This document shows, one piece after another, positions 1 to 9,998 of a stretch of DNA of 26,576 nucleotides. Positions within the stretch are counted from its first letter, which is position 1. Each line of letters starts with the position of its first letter. The notes below the pieces were generated by a model, which did not search any database, had not been told where the DNA came from, and saw only the letters and a program-made list of their open reading frames with translations. Source of the stretch: Aphanomyces cochlioides (lineage: Eukaryota > Oomycota > Saprolegniomycetes > Saprolegniales > Verrucalvaceae); the NCBI GenBank assembly GCA_019828595.1, contig JAHQRK010000091.1, positions 1-26,576 on the forward strand, given 5' to 3'. The position numbers and the translations under genes were made by a program.

Positions 1-240
1 TGACATTAGTCTTCAGCAGACACAAGCATGGCCAAGTCTCTGGCCGTTCATAGCCAAACAAAGGCATACAACACCAAACTCAACGAGCGAGCTTGTCAGT
101 TATGAAATTAATGTGTTTTTAAGATGAAAAGAAGTGGCCATGACTGTGGTATTGGTGTAAACATGGCAGGTCGGACGTTAAAATGGCAGGCGGGAGAATG
201 GAAAAAGTGGAAAGTGAAGGAAGAAAAAGTGGGAAAAAGA

Positions 241-310
241 TAGCACTTCTTGGTTCGATCCAAGGACCTTTGGGTTATGAGCCCAACACGCTTCCTCTCG
301 CCAAAGTTCC
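241..310 (-). pseudogene. Initiator tRNA-Met copy 1, damaged
   Basis: The anticodon arm is intact (CTCATAA loop), but the T-loop has lost one A. The D-arm has lost one base, and the 5' acceptor strand is altered and about 2 bases short, so the 7-bp acceptor stem cannot form. Terminators are T5/T5. Probably not functional. Confidence 0.8.
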
Positions 311-746
311 TTCCTCCTGTTTGCCATTCAAACACGATACAAAATTTTATCGTCACGCACACACATCGACACACTATTTCACCCCTCACACACACCACGC
401 GCTCACACAAACCATATCCTACACACCACTCTCATACCGCACAACCCTGCTATCTAACACCACAGCGAACATTCTCTTGCCTTACCCACGTCAGCCATCT
501 CGGCTTGACATTAGTCTTCAGCAGACACAAGCATGGCCAAGTCTCTGGCCGTTCATAGCAAACAGAGGCATGCACACAAACTCAACGAGCGAGCTTGTGC
601 AGTCTGAAATTGATGTGTTTTTAAAGATGAAAAGAAGTGGCCACGACTCGTGGTATTGGTGTAAACATGGCAGGTCGGACGTTAAAATGGCAGGCGGGAG
701 AATGGAAAAAGTTGGAAAGTAAAAGAAGAAAAAAGTGGGAAAAAGA

Positions 747-818
747 TAGCACTTCTTGGTTTCGATCCAAGGACCTTTGGGTTATGAGCCCAACACGCTT
801 CCTCTGCGCCAAAGTGCT
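747..818 (-). tRNA. tRNA-iMet-CAT: Initiator tRNA-Met (CAT), copy 2, intact
   Basis: This is the first full 72-bp copy and serves as reference. It delivers methionine to the start codon in the 43S complex with eIF2. Acceptor stem AGCACTT pairs with AAGTGCT, giving A1:T72, with A73 as discriminator and no encoded CCA. The D-stem is GCGC/GCGT with G18G19 and A20. The anticodon stem TTGGG/CCCAA ends in three G:C pairs around loop CTCATAA (T33, anticodon CAT at 34-36). The T-arm CTTGG-ATCGAAA-CCAAG has A54 and A60, the eukaryotic initiator signature. A box is TGGCGCAGAGG and B box is GGATCGAAACC. Terminators are T5 then T6. The CA-rich flank of this unit has several small deletions, but the gene is unaffected. 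Confidence 0.94.
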
Positions 819-1245
819 ACTTCCTCCTGTTTTCCCGTCAAACACAAATACAAAATTTTATCACGCGCACACATCGACACATTATTTCACCCCTCACACA
901 CACCACGCGCTCACCCATCTCCTACACACCACTCTCATACCGCACAACCCTGCTATCTAACACCACAGCGAACATTCTCTTGCCTTACCCACGTCAGCCA
1001 TCTCGGCTTGACATTAGTCTTCAGCAGACACAAGCATGGCCAAGTCTCTGGCCGTTCATAGCCAAACAGATAGCACAAACTCAACAAGCGAGCTTGTGCA
1101 GTCTATGAAATTGATGTGTTTTTAAAGATGAAAAGAAGTGGCCACGACTCGTGGTATTGGTATAAACATGGCAGGTCGGACGTTAAAATGGCAGGCGGAA
1201 GAATGGAAAAAGTTGGAAAGTGGAAGAAAAAAAGTGGGAAAAAGA

Positions 1246-1312
1246 TAGCACTTCTTGGTTTCGATCCAAGGACCTTTGGGTCGAGCCCAACACGCTTCCT
1301 CACCAAAGTGCT
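1246..1312 (-). pseudogene. Initiator tRNA-Met copy 3, deleted anticodon and D-arm bases
   Basis: It is 67 bp long. The anticodon loop has lost 2 bases and the CAT triplet is gone (GGGCTCGACCC), and the D-arm has lost 3 bases, breaking the A box. The acceptor stem and B box are intact. The CA-rich block of this unit is unchanged. Terminators T5/T7. Confidence 0.85.
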
Positions 1313-1750
1313 ACTTCCTCCTGTTTTCCCGTCAAACACAAATACAAAATTTTATCGTCACGCACACACATCGACACACTATTTCACCCCTCACACACAC
1401 CACGCGCTCACACAAACCATATCCTACACACCACTCTCATACCGCACAACCCTGCTATCTAACACCACAGCGAACATTCTCTTGCCTTACCCACGTCAGC
1501 CATCTCGGCTTGACATTAGTCTTCAGCAGACACAAGCATGGCCAAGTCTCTGGCCGTTCATAGCCAAACAGAGGCATGCACACAAACTCAACGAGCGAGC
1601 TTGTGCAGTCTATGAAATTGATGTGTTTTTAAAGATGAAAAGAAGTGGCCACGACTCGTGGTATTGGTGTAAACATGGCAGGTCGGACGTTAAAATGGCA
1701 GGCGGGAGAATGGAAAAAGTTGGAAAGTGGAGGGAGAAAAAAAAAAAAGA

Positions 1751-1822
1751 TAGCACTTCTTGGTTTCGATCCAAGGACCTTTGGGTTATGAGCCCAACAC
1801 GCTTCCTCTGCGCCAAAGTGCT
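1751..1822 (-). tRNA. tRNA-iMet-CAT: Initiator tRNA-Met, copy 4, intact; fused T12 terminator
   Basis: All 72 bases match the reference. The CCCAC linker between the two T-runs is missing, so one T12 run (1737-1748) follows the TC trailer. Confidence 0.93.
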
Positions 1823-2260
1823 ACTTCCTCCTGTTTTCCCGTCAAACACAAATACAAAATTTTATCGTCACGCACACACATCGACACACTATCACCCCTC
1901 ACACACACCACGCGCTCACACAAACCATATCCTACACACCACTCTCATACCGCACAACCCTGCTATCTAACACCACAGCGAACATTCTCTTGCCTTACCC
2001 ACGTCAGCCATCTCGGCTTGACATTAGTCTTCAGCAGACACAAGCATGGCCAAGTCTCTGGCCGTTCATAGCCAAACAGAGGCATGCACACAAACTCAAC
2101 GAGCGAGCTTGTGCAGTCTATGAAATTGATGTGTTTTTAAAGATGAAAAGAAGTGGCCACGACTCGTGGTATTGGTGTAAACATGGCAGGTCGGACGTTA
2201 AAATGGCAGGCGGGAGAATGGAAAAAGTTGGAAAGTGGAGGAGAAAAAGTGGGAAAAAGA

Positions 2261-2332
2261 TAGCACTTCTTGGTTTCGATCCAAGGACCTTTGGGTTATG
2301 AGCCCAACACGCTTCCTCTGCGCCAAAGTGCT
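2261..2332 (-). tRNA. tRNA-iMet-CAT: Initiator tRNA-Met, copy 5, intact
   Basis: Full-length reference sequence. Terminators T5/T5. The gene lies 510 bp from copy 4. Confidence 0.93.
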
Positions 2333-2775
2333 ACTTCCTCCTGTTTTCCCGTCAAACACAAATACAAAATTTTATCGTCACGCACACACATCGACACACT
2401 ATTTCACCCCTCACACACACCACGCGCTCACACAAACCATATCCTACACACCACTCTCATACCGCACAACCCTGCTATCTAACACCACAGCGAACATTCT
2501 CTTGCCTTACCCACGTCAGCCATCTCGGCTTGACATTAGTCTTCAGCAGACACAAGCATGGCCAAGTCTCTGGCCGTTCATAGCCAAACAGAGGCATGCA
2601 CACAAACTCAACGAGCGAGCTTGTGCAGTCTATGAAATTGATGTGTTTTTAAAGATGAAAAGAAGTGGCCACGACTCGTGGTATTGGTGTAAACATGGCA
2701 GGTCGGACGTTAAAATGGCAGGCGGGAGAATGGAAAAAGTTGGAAAGTGGAGGGAGAAAAAAAGTGGGAAAAAGA

Positions 2776-2847
2776 TAGCACTTCTTGGTTTCGATCCAAG
2801 GACCTTTGGGTTATGAGCCCAACACGCTTCCTCTGCGCCAAAGTGCT
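2776..2847 (-). tRNA. tRNA-iMet-CAT: Initiator tRNA-Met, copy 6, intact
   Basis: Full-length reference sequence in a standard unit. Terminators T5/T7. Confidence 0.93.
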
Positions 2848-3284
2848 ACTTCCTCCTGTTTTCCCGTCAAACACAAATACAAAATTTTATCGTCACGCAC
2901 ACACATCGACACACTATTTCACCCCTCACACACACCACGCGCTCACACAAACCATATCCTACACACCACTCTCATACCGCACAACCCTGCTATCTAACAC
3001 CACAGCGAACATTCTCTTGCCTTACCCACGTCAGCCATCTCGGCTTGACATTAGTCTTCAGCAGACACAAGCATGGCCAAGTCTCTGGCCGTTCATAGCC
3101 AAACAGAGGCATGCACACAAACTCAACGAGCGAGCTTGTGCAGTCTATGAAATTGATGTGTTTTTAAAGATGAAAAGAAGTGGCCACGACTCGTGGTATT
3201 GGTGTAAACATGGCAGGTCGGACGTTAAAATGGCAGGCGGGAGAATGGAAAAAGTTGGAAAGTGGAGGGAGAAAAAAAGTGGGA

Positions 3285-3356
3285 TAGCACTTCTTGGTTT
3301 CGATCCAAGGACCTTTGGGTTATGAGCCCAACACGCTTCCTCTGCGCCAAAGTGCT
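3285..3356 (-). tRNA. tRNA-iMet-CAT: Initiator tRNA-Met, copy 7, intact; proximal terminator lost
   Basis: The gene is intact but the T5 run is deleted: A73 is followed by TCCCAC and then a T7 run (3273-3279). If transcribed, this copy would end at the distal run with a slightly longer trailer. Confidence 0.92.
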
Positions 3357-3796
3357 ACTTCCTCCTGTTTTCCCGTCAAACACAAATACAAAATTTTATC
3401 GTCACGCACACACATCGACACACTATTTCACCCCTCACACACACCACGCGCTCACACAAACCATATCCTACACACCACTCTCATACCGCACAACCCTGCT
3501 ATCTAACACCACAGCGAACATTCTCTTGCCTTACCCACGTCAGCCATCTCGGCTTGACATTAGTCTTCAGCAGACACAAGCATGGCCAAGTCTCTGGCCG
3601 TTCATAGCCAAACAGAGGCATGCACACAAACTCAACGAGCGCTTGTGCAGTCTATGAAATTGATGTGTTTTTAAAGATGAAAAGAAGTGGCCACGACTCG
3701 TGGTATTGGTGTAAACATGGCAGGTCGGACGTTAAAATGGCAGGCGGGAGAATGGAAAAAGTTGGAAAGTGGAGAGAAAAAAAAGTGGGAAAAAGA

Positions 3797-3868
3797 TAGC
3801 ACTTCTTGGTTTCGATCCAAGGACCTTTGGGTTATGAGCCCAACACGCTTCCTCTGCGCCAAAGTGCT
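3797..3868 (-). tRNA. tRNA-iMet-CAT: Initiator tRNA-Met, copy 8, intact
   Basis: Full-length reference sequence. Terminators T5/T8. The 5' flank lacks one T of the usual TTTT on plus near 3880. Confidence 0.93.
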
Positions 3869-4294
3869 ACTTCCTCCTGTTTCCCGTCAAACACAAATAC
3901 AAAATTTTATCGTCACGCACACACATCGACACACTATTTCACCCCTCACACACACCACGCGCTCACACAAACCATATCCTACACACCACTCTCATACCGC
4001 ACAACCCTGCTATCTAACACCACAGCGAACATTCTCTTGTTTGCCACGTCAGCCATCTCGGCTTGACATTAGTAAGCAGACACAAGCATGGCCAAGTCTC
4101 TGGCCGTTCATAGCCAAACAGAGGCATGCACACAAACTCAACGAGCGAGCTTGTGCAGTCTATGAAATTGATGTGTTTTTAAAGATGAAAAGAAGTGGCC
4201 ATCGTGGTATTGGTGTAACATGGCAGGTCGGACGTTAAAATGGCAGGCGGGAGAATGGAAAAAGTTGGAAAGTGGAGGGAAAATGGGAAAAAGA

Positions 4295-4366
4295 TAGCAC
4301 TTCTTGGTTTCGATCCAAGGACCTTTGGGTTATGAGCCCAACACGCTTCCTCTGCGCCAAAGTGCT
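4295..4366 (-). tRNA. tRNA-iMet-CAT: Initiator tRNA-Met, copy 9, intact
   Basis: Full-length reference sequence. Terminators T5/T4. The spacer on its 3' side has lost several bases (for example near 4201 and 4218), giving a 498-bp interval. Confidence 0.92.
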
Positions 4367-4805
4367 ACTTCCTCCTGTTTTCCCGTCAAACACAAATACA
4401 AAATTTTATCGTCACGCACACACATCGACACACTATTTCACCCCTCACACACACCACGCGCTCACACAAACCATATCCTACACACCACTCTCATACCGCA
4501 CAACCCCTGCTATGTGACACCACAGCAAACATTGTTTGCCTGCCCGCGTCAGCCATCTCGGCCTGACATTAGTCTTGCAGCAGACACAAACATGGCCAAG
4601 TCTCTGGCCGTTCATAGCCAAACAGAGGCGTGGCGCAACTCAACGAGCGAGCTTGTGCAGTCTATAAAAATCAATGATGTTTTAAAGATGAAAAGAAGTG
4701 GCCACACTAGTGGTATTGGTGTAAACATGGCAGGTCGGACGTTAAAATGGCAGGCGGGAGAATGGAAAAAGTTGGAAAGTGAAAGAAAAAAAAGTGGGAA
4801 AAAGA

Positions 4806-4877
4806 TAGCACTTCTTGGTTTCGATCCAAGGACCTTTGGGTTATGAGCCCAACACGCTTCCTCTGCGCCAAAGTGCT
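4806..4877 (-). tRNA. tRNA-iMet-CAT: Initiator tRNA-Met, copy 10, intact within a diverged unit
   Basis: The 72 bases are unchanged although both flanks are altered: 4500-4680 carries many substitutions and 4878-4945 has insertions next to the gene start and in the CA-rich block. Terminators T5/T8. Confidence 0.92.
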
Positions 4878-5322
4878 ACTTTCGTTCCTGTTTTCATCAA
4901 AACGCAAATACAAAATTTTATCGTCACCGCACACATCAACGCAGTATTCACCCCTCACACACACCACGCGCTCACACAAACCATATCCTACACACCACTC
5001 TCATACCGCACAACCCTGCTATCTAACACCACAGCGAACATTCTCTTGCCTTACCCACGTAGCCATCTCGGCTTGATTTCCTTAGTCTTCAGCAGACACA
5101 AGCATGGCCAAGTCTCTGGCCGTTCATAGCCAAACAAGAGGCATGCACACAAACTCAACGAGCGAGCTTGTGCGTATATGAAATTGATGTGTTTTTAAAG
5201 ATGAAAAGAAGTGGCCACGACTTCGTGGTAATGGATTAACTGGCAGGTCGAACATTTTCGAATAGACAAGGAGAATGGAAAAAGTTGGAAAGTGAGAAGG
5301 AGAAAAAAAAGTGGGAAAAAGA

Positions 5323-5396
5323 TAGCACTTCTTGGTTTCAATCCAAGGACCTTTGGGTTATGAGCCAACACGCTTCCTCTGCTTCAGGAGTCCTCT
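5323..5396 (-). pseudogene. Initiator tRNA-Met copy 11, decayed
   Basis: C56 of the B box is changed to T (GGATTGAAACC), one G is lost from the anticodon stem, and the D-arm 5' half and 5' acceptor strand are unrecognisable. Terminators T5/T8 remain. The gene lies in the most diverged part of the left block. Confidence 0.8.
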
Positions 5397-5660
5397 ACTT
5401 CCCTCCTGTTTTACCATTCGAACACCAAATGTCGAAATTTTATCGTCACGCACACACGTCGACACACTATTTTTCCACCCCTCACACCACGCGCTCACAC
5501 AAACCATATCCTACACACCACTCTTTCATACCGCACCAAGAAACCCTGCTATCTAACACCACAGCGAACATTCTCTTGCCTTCCACCGTCGGCCGTCGCT
5601 TGTACGGCACATCGCTTCATTCTTCGAGCAGACACCAAGCATGGCCAAGTCTACTGCAGC

Positions 5661-5676
5661 CGTTCGCTAGCGAACG
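5661..5676. other. Perfect 16-bp palindrome in a diverged unit
   Basis: CGTTCGCTAGCGAACG is its own reverse complement. It replaces the normal spacer sequence around GCCGTTCATAGCC and occurs only in this unit. Probably a by-product of local divergence. Confidence 0.4.
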
Positions 5677-5871
5677 AAGCACGTGTTCACACAACTCAGA
5701 CGAGCCGAGCTTGTGCGGGTCTCTGAAATTGGGTGTGCTCTTTTAAAGATGAAAAGAAGTGGCCATGACTCGTGGTATTGGTGTAAACATGGCAGGTCAG
5801 ACATTTAAAATGACAGGCGGGAAAATGGAAAAAGTTGGAAAGAAGGAAGGAGAAAAAAAGTGGGAAAAAGA

Positions 5872-5942
5872 TAGCACTTCTTGGTTTCGATACCAAGGAC
5901 CTTTTGGGTTATGAGCCCGTACGCTTTCCTCTCCAAAGTGCT
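5872..5942 (-). pseudogene. Initiator tRNA-Met copy 12, decayed
   Basis: There is one extra base in the T-stem, one extra base in the variable/anticodon region, changed bases at the anticodon stem/D-arm join, and a shortened D-arm lacking the normal A box. The anticodon loop CTCATAA and both acceptor strands survive. Terminators T5/T7. The following spacer has a deletion of about 100 bp. Confidence 0.8.
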
Positions 5943-6284
5943 ACTTCCTCCTGTTTTCCCGTAAACACAAATACAAAATTTTATCGTCACGCACACACAT
6001 CGACACACTATTTCACCCCTCACACACACCACGCGCTCACACAAACCATATCCTACACACCACTCTCACATGGCCAAGTCTCTGGCCGTTCATAGCCAAA
6101 CAGAGGCATGCACACAAACTCAACGAGCGAGCTTGTGCAGTCTATGAAATTGATGTGTTTTTAAAGATGAAAAGAAGTGGCCACGACTCGTGGTATTGGT
6201 GTAAACATGGCAGGTGGGACGTTAAAATGGCAGGCGGGAGAATGGAAAAAGTTGGAAAGTGGAAGGAGAAAAGTGGGAAAAAGA

Positions 6285-6356
6285 TAGCACTTCTTGGTTT
6301 CGATCCAAGGACCTTTGGGTTATGAGCCCAACACGCTTCCTCTGCGCCAAAGTGCT
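6285..6356 (-). tRNA. tRNA-iMet-CAT: Initiator tRNA-Met, copy 13, intact; start of core
   Basis: Full-length reference sequence. Terminators T5/T4. It sits only 413 bp from copy 12 because of the deletion at about 6068. Confidence 0.93.
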
Positions 6357-6798
6357 ACTTCCTCCTGTTTTCCCGTCAAACACAAATACAAAATTTTATC
6401 GTCACGCACACACATCGACACACTATTTCACCCCTCACACACACCACGCGCTCACACAAACCATATCCTACACACCACTCTCATACCGCACAACCCTGCT
6501 ATCTAACACCACAGCGAACATTCTCTTGCCTTACCCACGTCAGCCATCTCGGCTTGACATTAGTCTTCAGCAGACACAAGCATGGCCAAGTCTCTGGCCG
6601 TTCATAGCCAAACAGAGGCATGCACACAAACTCAACGAGCGAGCTTGTGCAGTCTATGAAATTGATGTGTTTTTAAAGATGAAAAGAAGTGGCCACGACT
6701 CGTGGTATTGGTGTAAACATGGCAGGTCGGACGTTAAAATGGCAGGCGGGAGAATGGAAAAAGTTGGAAAGTGGAGGAAAAAAAAAGTGGGAAAAAGA

Positions 6799-6870
6799 TA
6801 GCACTTCTTGGTTTCGATCCAAGGACCTTTGGGTTATGAGCCCAACACGCTTCCTCTGCGCCAAAGTGCT
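6799..6870 (-). tRNA. tRNA-iMet-CAT: Initiator tRNA-Met, copy 14, intact
   Basis: Full-length reference sequence. Terminators T5/T9, the longest separate distal run in the window. Confidence 0.94.
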
Positions 6871-7312
6871 ACTTCCTCCTGTTTTCCCGTCAAACACAAA
6901 TACAAAATTTTATCGTCACGCACACACATCGACACACTATTTCACCCCTCACACACACCACGCGCTCACACAAACCATATCCTACACACCACTCTCATAC
7001 CGCACAACCCTGCTATCTAACACCACAGCGAACATTCTCTTGCCTTACCCACGTCAGCCATCTCGGCTTGACATTAGTCTTCAGCAGACACAAGCATGGC
7101 CAAGTCTCTGGCCGTTCATAGCCAAACAGAGGCATGCACACAAACTCAACGAGCGAGCTTGTGCAGTCTATGAAATTGATGTGTTTTTAAAGATGAAAAG
7201 AAGTGGCCACGACTCGTGGTATTGGTGTAAACATGGCAGGTCGGACGTTAAAATGGCAGGCGGGAGAATGGAAAAAGTTGGAAAGTGGAGGAGAAAAAAA
7301 GTGGGAAAAAGA

Positions 7313-7384
7313 TAGCACTTCTTGGTTTCGATCCAAGGACCTTTGGGTTATGAGCCCAACACGCTTCCTCTGCGCCAAAGTGCT
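7313..7384 (-). tRNA. tRNA-iMet-CAT: Initiator tRNA-Met, copy 15, intact
   Basis: Full-length reference sequence in a 514-bp unit. Terminators T5/T7. Confidence 0.94.
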
Positions 7385-7826
7385 ACTTCCTCCTGTTTTC
7401 CCGTCAAACACAAATACAAAATTTTATCGTCACGCACACACATCGACACACTATTTCACCCCTCACACACACCACGCGCTCACACAAACCATATCCTACA
7501 CACCACTCTCATACCGCACAACCCTGCTATCTAACACCACAGCGAACATTCTCTTGCCTTACCCACGTCAGCCATCTCGGCTTGACATTAGTCTTCAGCA
7601 GACACAAGCATGGCCAAGTCTCTGGCCGTTCATAGCCAAACAGAGGCATGCACACAAACTCAACGAGCGAGCTTGTGCAGTCTATGAAATTGATGTGTTT
7701 TTAAAGATGAAAAGAAGTGGCCACGACTCGTGGTATTGGTGTAAACATGGCAGGTCGGACGTTAAAATGGCAGGCGGGAGAATGGAAAAAGTTGGAAAGT
7801 GGAGGGAGAAAAAAGTGGGAAAAAGA

Positions 7827-7898
7827 TAGCACTTCTTGGTTTCGATCCAAGGACCTTTGGGTTATGAGCCCAACACGCTTCCTCTGCGCCAAAGTGCT
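7827..7898 (-). tRNA. tRNA-iMet-CAT: Initiator tRNA-Met, copy 16, intact
   Basis: Full-length reference sequence in a 514-bp unit. Terminators T5/T6. Confidence 0.94.
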
Positions 7899-8340
7899 AC
7901 TTCCTCCTGTTTTCCCGTCAAACACAAATACAAAATTTTATCGTCACGCACACACATCGACACACTATTTCACCCCTCACACACACCACGCGCTCACACA
8001 AACCATATCCTACACACCACTCTCATACCGCACAACCCTGCTATCTAACACCACAGCGAACATTCTCTTGCCTTACCCACGTCAGCCATCTCGGCTTGAC
8101 ATTAGTCTTCAGCAGACACAAGCATGGCCAAGTCTCTGGCCGTTCATAGCCAAACAGAGGCATGCACACAAACTCAACGAGCGAGCTTGTGCAGTCTATG
8201 AAATTGATGTGTTTTTAAAGATGAAAAGAAGTGGCCACGACTCGTGGTATTGGTGTAAACATGGCAGGTCGGACGTTAAAATGGCAGGCGGGAGAATGGA
8301 AAAAGTTGGAAAGTGGAGGGAGAAAAAAGTGGGAAAAAGA

Positions 8341-8412
8341 TAGCACTTCTTGGTTTCGATCCAAGGACCTTTGGGTTATGAGCCCAACACGCTTCCTCTG
8401 CGCCAAAGTGCT
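8341..8412 (-). tRNA. tRNA-iMet-CAT: Initiator tRNA-Met, copy 17, intact
   Basis: Full-length reference sequence. Terminators T5/T6. The unit looks identical to that of copy 16. Confidence 0.94.
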
Positions 8413-8854
8413 ACTTCCTCCTGTTTTCCCGTCAAACACAAATACAAAATTTTATCGTCACGCACACACATCGACACACTATTTCACCCCTCACACACAC
8501 CACGCGCTCACACAAACCATATCCTACACACCACTCTCATACCGCACAACCCTGCTATCTAACACCACAGCGAACATTCTCTTGCCTTACCCACGTCAGC
8601 CATCTCGGCTTGACATTAGTCTTCAGCAGACACAAGCATGGCCAAGTCTCTGGCCGTTCATAGCCAAACAGAGGCATGCACACAAACTCAACGAGCGAGC
8701 TTGTGCAGTCTATGAAATTGATGTGTTTTTAAAGATGAAAAGAAGTGGCCACGACTCGTGGTATTGGTGTAAACATGGCAGGTCGGACGTTAAAATGGCA
8801 GGCGGGAGAATGGAAAAAGTTGGAAAGTGGAGGGAGAAAAAAAGTGGAAAAAGA

Positions 8855-8926
8855 TAGCACTTCTTGGTTTCGATCCAAGGACCTTTGGGTTATGAGCCCA
8901 ACACGCTTCCTCTGCGCCAAAGTGCT
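8855..8926 (-). tRNA. tRNA-iMet-CAT: Initiator tRNA-Met, copy 18, intact
   Basis: Full-length reference sequence. Terminators T5/T7, with a linker one base shorter (CCAC), as in copy 34. Confidence 0.94.
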
Positions 8927-9367
8927 ACTTCCTCCTGTTTTCCCGTCAAACACAAATACAAAATTTTATCGTCACGCACACACATCGACACACTATTTCA
9001 CCCCTCACACACACCACGCGCTCACACAAACCATATCCTACACACCACTCTCATACCGCACAACCCTGCTATCTAACACCACAGCGAACATTCTCTTGCC
9101 TTACCCACGTCAGCCATCTCGGCTTGACATTAGTCTTCAGCAGACACAAGCATGGCCAAGTCTCTGGCCGTTCATAGCCAAACAGAGGCATGCACACAAA
9201 CTCAACGAGCGAGCTTGTGCAGTCTATGAAATTGATGTGTTTTTAAAGATGAAAAGAAGTGGCCACGACTCGTGGTATTGGTGTAAACATGGCAGGTCGG
9301 ACGTTAAAATGGCAGGCGGGAGAATGGAAAAAGTTGGAAAGTGGAAGGAGAAAAAGTGGGAAAAAGA

Positions 9368-9439
9368 TAGCACTTCTTGGTTTCGATCCAAGGACCTTTG
9401 GGTTATGAGCCCAACACGCTTCCTCTGCGCCAAAGTGCT
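9368..9439 (-). tRNA. tRNA-iMet-CAT: Initiator tRNA-Met, copy 19, intact
   Basis: Full-length reference sequence in a 513-bp unit. Terminators T5/T5. Confidence 0.94.
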
Positions 9440-9861
9440 ACTTCCTCCTGTTTTCCCGTCAAACACAAATACAAAATTTTATCGTCACGCACACACATCG
9501 ACACACTATTTCACCCCTCACACACACCACGCGCTCACACAAACCATATCCTACACACCACTCTCATACCGCACAACCCTGCTATCTAACACCACAGCGA
9601 ACATTCTCTTGCCTTACCCACGTCAGCCATCTCGGCTTGACATTAGTCTTCAGCAGACACAAGCATGGCCAAGTCTCTGGCCGTTCATAGCCAAACAGAG
9701 GCATGCACACAAACTCAACGAGCGAGCTTGTGCAGTCTATGAAATTGATGTGTTTTTAAAGATGAAAAGAAGTGGCCACGACTCGTGGTATTGGTGTAAA
9801 CATGGCAGGTCGGACGTTAAAATGGCAGGCGGGAGAATGGAAAAAGTTGGAAAGTGGAGGG

Positions 9862-9869
9862 AAAAAAAA
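9862..9869 (-). terminator. Distal variable-length T-run (representative, copy 20)
   Basis: A second T-run follows the first after the short CCCAC linker. Its length runs from T3 (copies 28, 44, 49) to T9 (copy 14), and T12 in copy 4 where the two runs are fused. It can act as a backup terminator and is the main source of unit length variation in the core. Confidence 0.6.
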
Positions 9870-9874
9870 GTGGG

Positions 9875-9879
9875 AAAAA
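9875..9879 (-). terminator. Proximal Pol III terminator T5 (representative, copy 20)
   Basis: On the tRNA strand the gene's last base (A73) is followed by TC and then five Ts. T4 or longer is the RNA polymerase III termination signal. Most units have T5 here; T4 in copies 25, 26, 28 and 29; T6 in copies 40 and 48; none in copies 7 and 50. Confidence 0.75.
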
Positions 9880-9881
9880 GA

Positions 9882-9953
9882 TAGCACTTCTTGGTTTCGA
9901 TCCAAGGACCTTTGGGTTATGAGCCCAACACGCTTCCTCTGCGCCAAAGTGCT
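9882..9953 (-). tRNA. tRNA-iMet-CAT: Initiator tRNA-Met, copy 20, intact (representative unit)
   Basis: Full-length reference sequence. T5 at 9875-9879 and T8 at 9862-9869. Its flanks are used above to describe the spacer elements. Confidence 0.94.
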
Positions 9954-9986
9954 ACTTCCTCCTGTTTTCCCGTCAAACACAAATAC

Positions 9987-9996
9987 AAAATTTTAT
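9987..9996 (-). promoter_or_regulatory. TATA-like patch upstream of the tRNA (representative)
   Basis: On the tRNA strand this reads ATAAAATTTT at -43 to -34 relative to the mature 5' end. It is the only AT-rich stretch in an otherwise GT-rich flank and is present at the same offset in nearly all units. Upstream TATA elements at about this distance help TFIIIB placement on tRNA genes in plants and fission yeast. The assignment to that role here is inference. Confidence 0.4.
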
Positions 9997-9998
9997 CG

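Larger units (their letters stand above)
1..6284 (-). repeat. Left block: copies 1-12, mixed intact and decayed units
   Basis: Unit spacing is irregular (413-549 bp). tRNA copies 2 and 4-10 are intact; copies 1, 3, 11 and 12 are damaged. Divergence peaks at about 5040-5960, where spacer and gene are both altered. Bases 1-240 are the partial spacer of the first unit and hold nothing beyond normal repeat sequence with small changes. Confidence 0.85.

Noticed and set aside
6673..6897. Recurrent 74-80 residue minus-strand frames with the sequence AQRKRVGLITQRSLDRNQ
   Set aside because: This is the in-frame translation of the initiator tRNA gene itself, a common false ORF type in tRNA-containing DNA.
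7322..7534. Recurrent 70-residue plus-strand frame starting at TTG inside the antisense tRNA
   Set aside because: It lies antisense to the tRNA and runs through the CA-rich block; conservation follows the repeat, with no coding signal.
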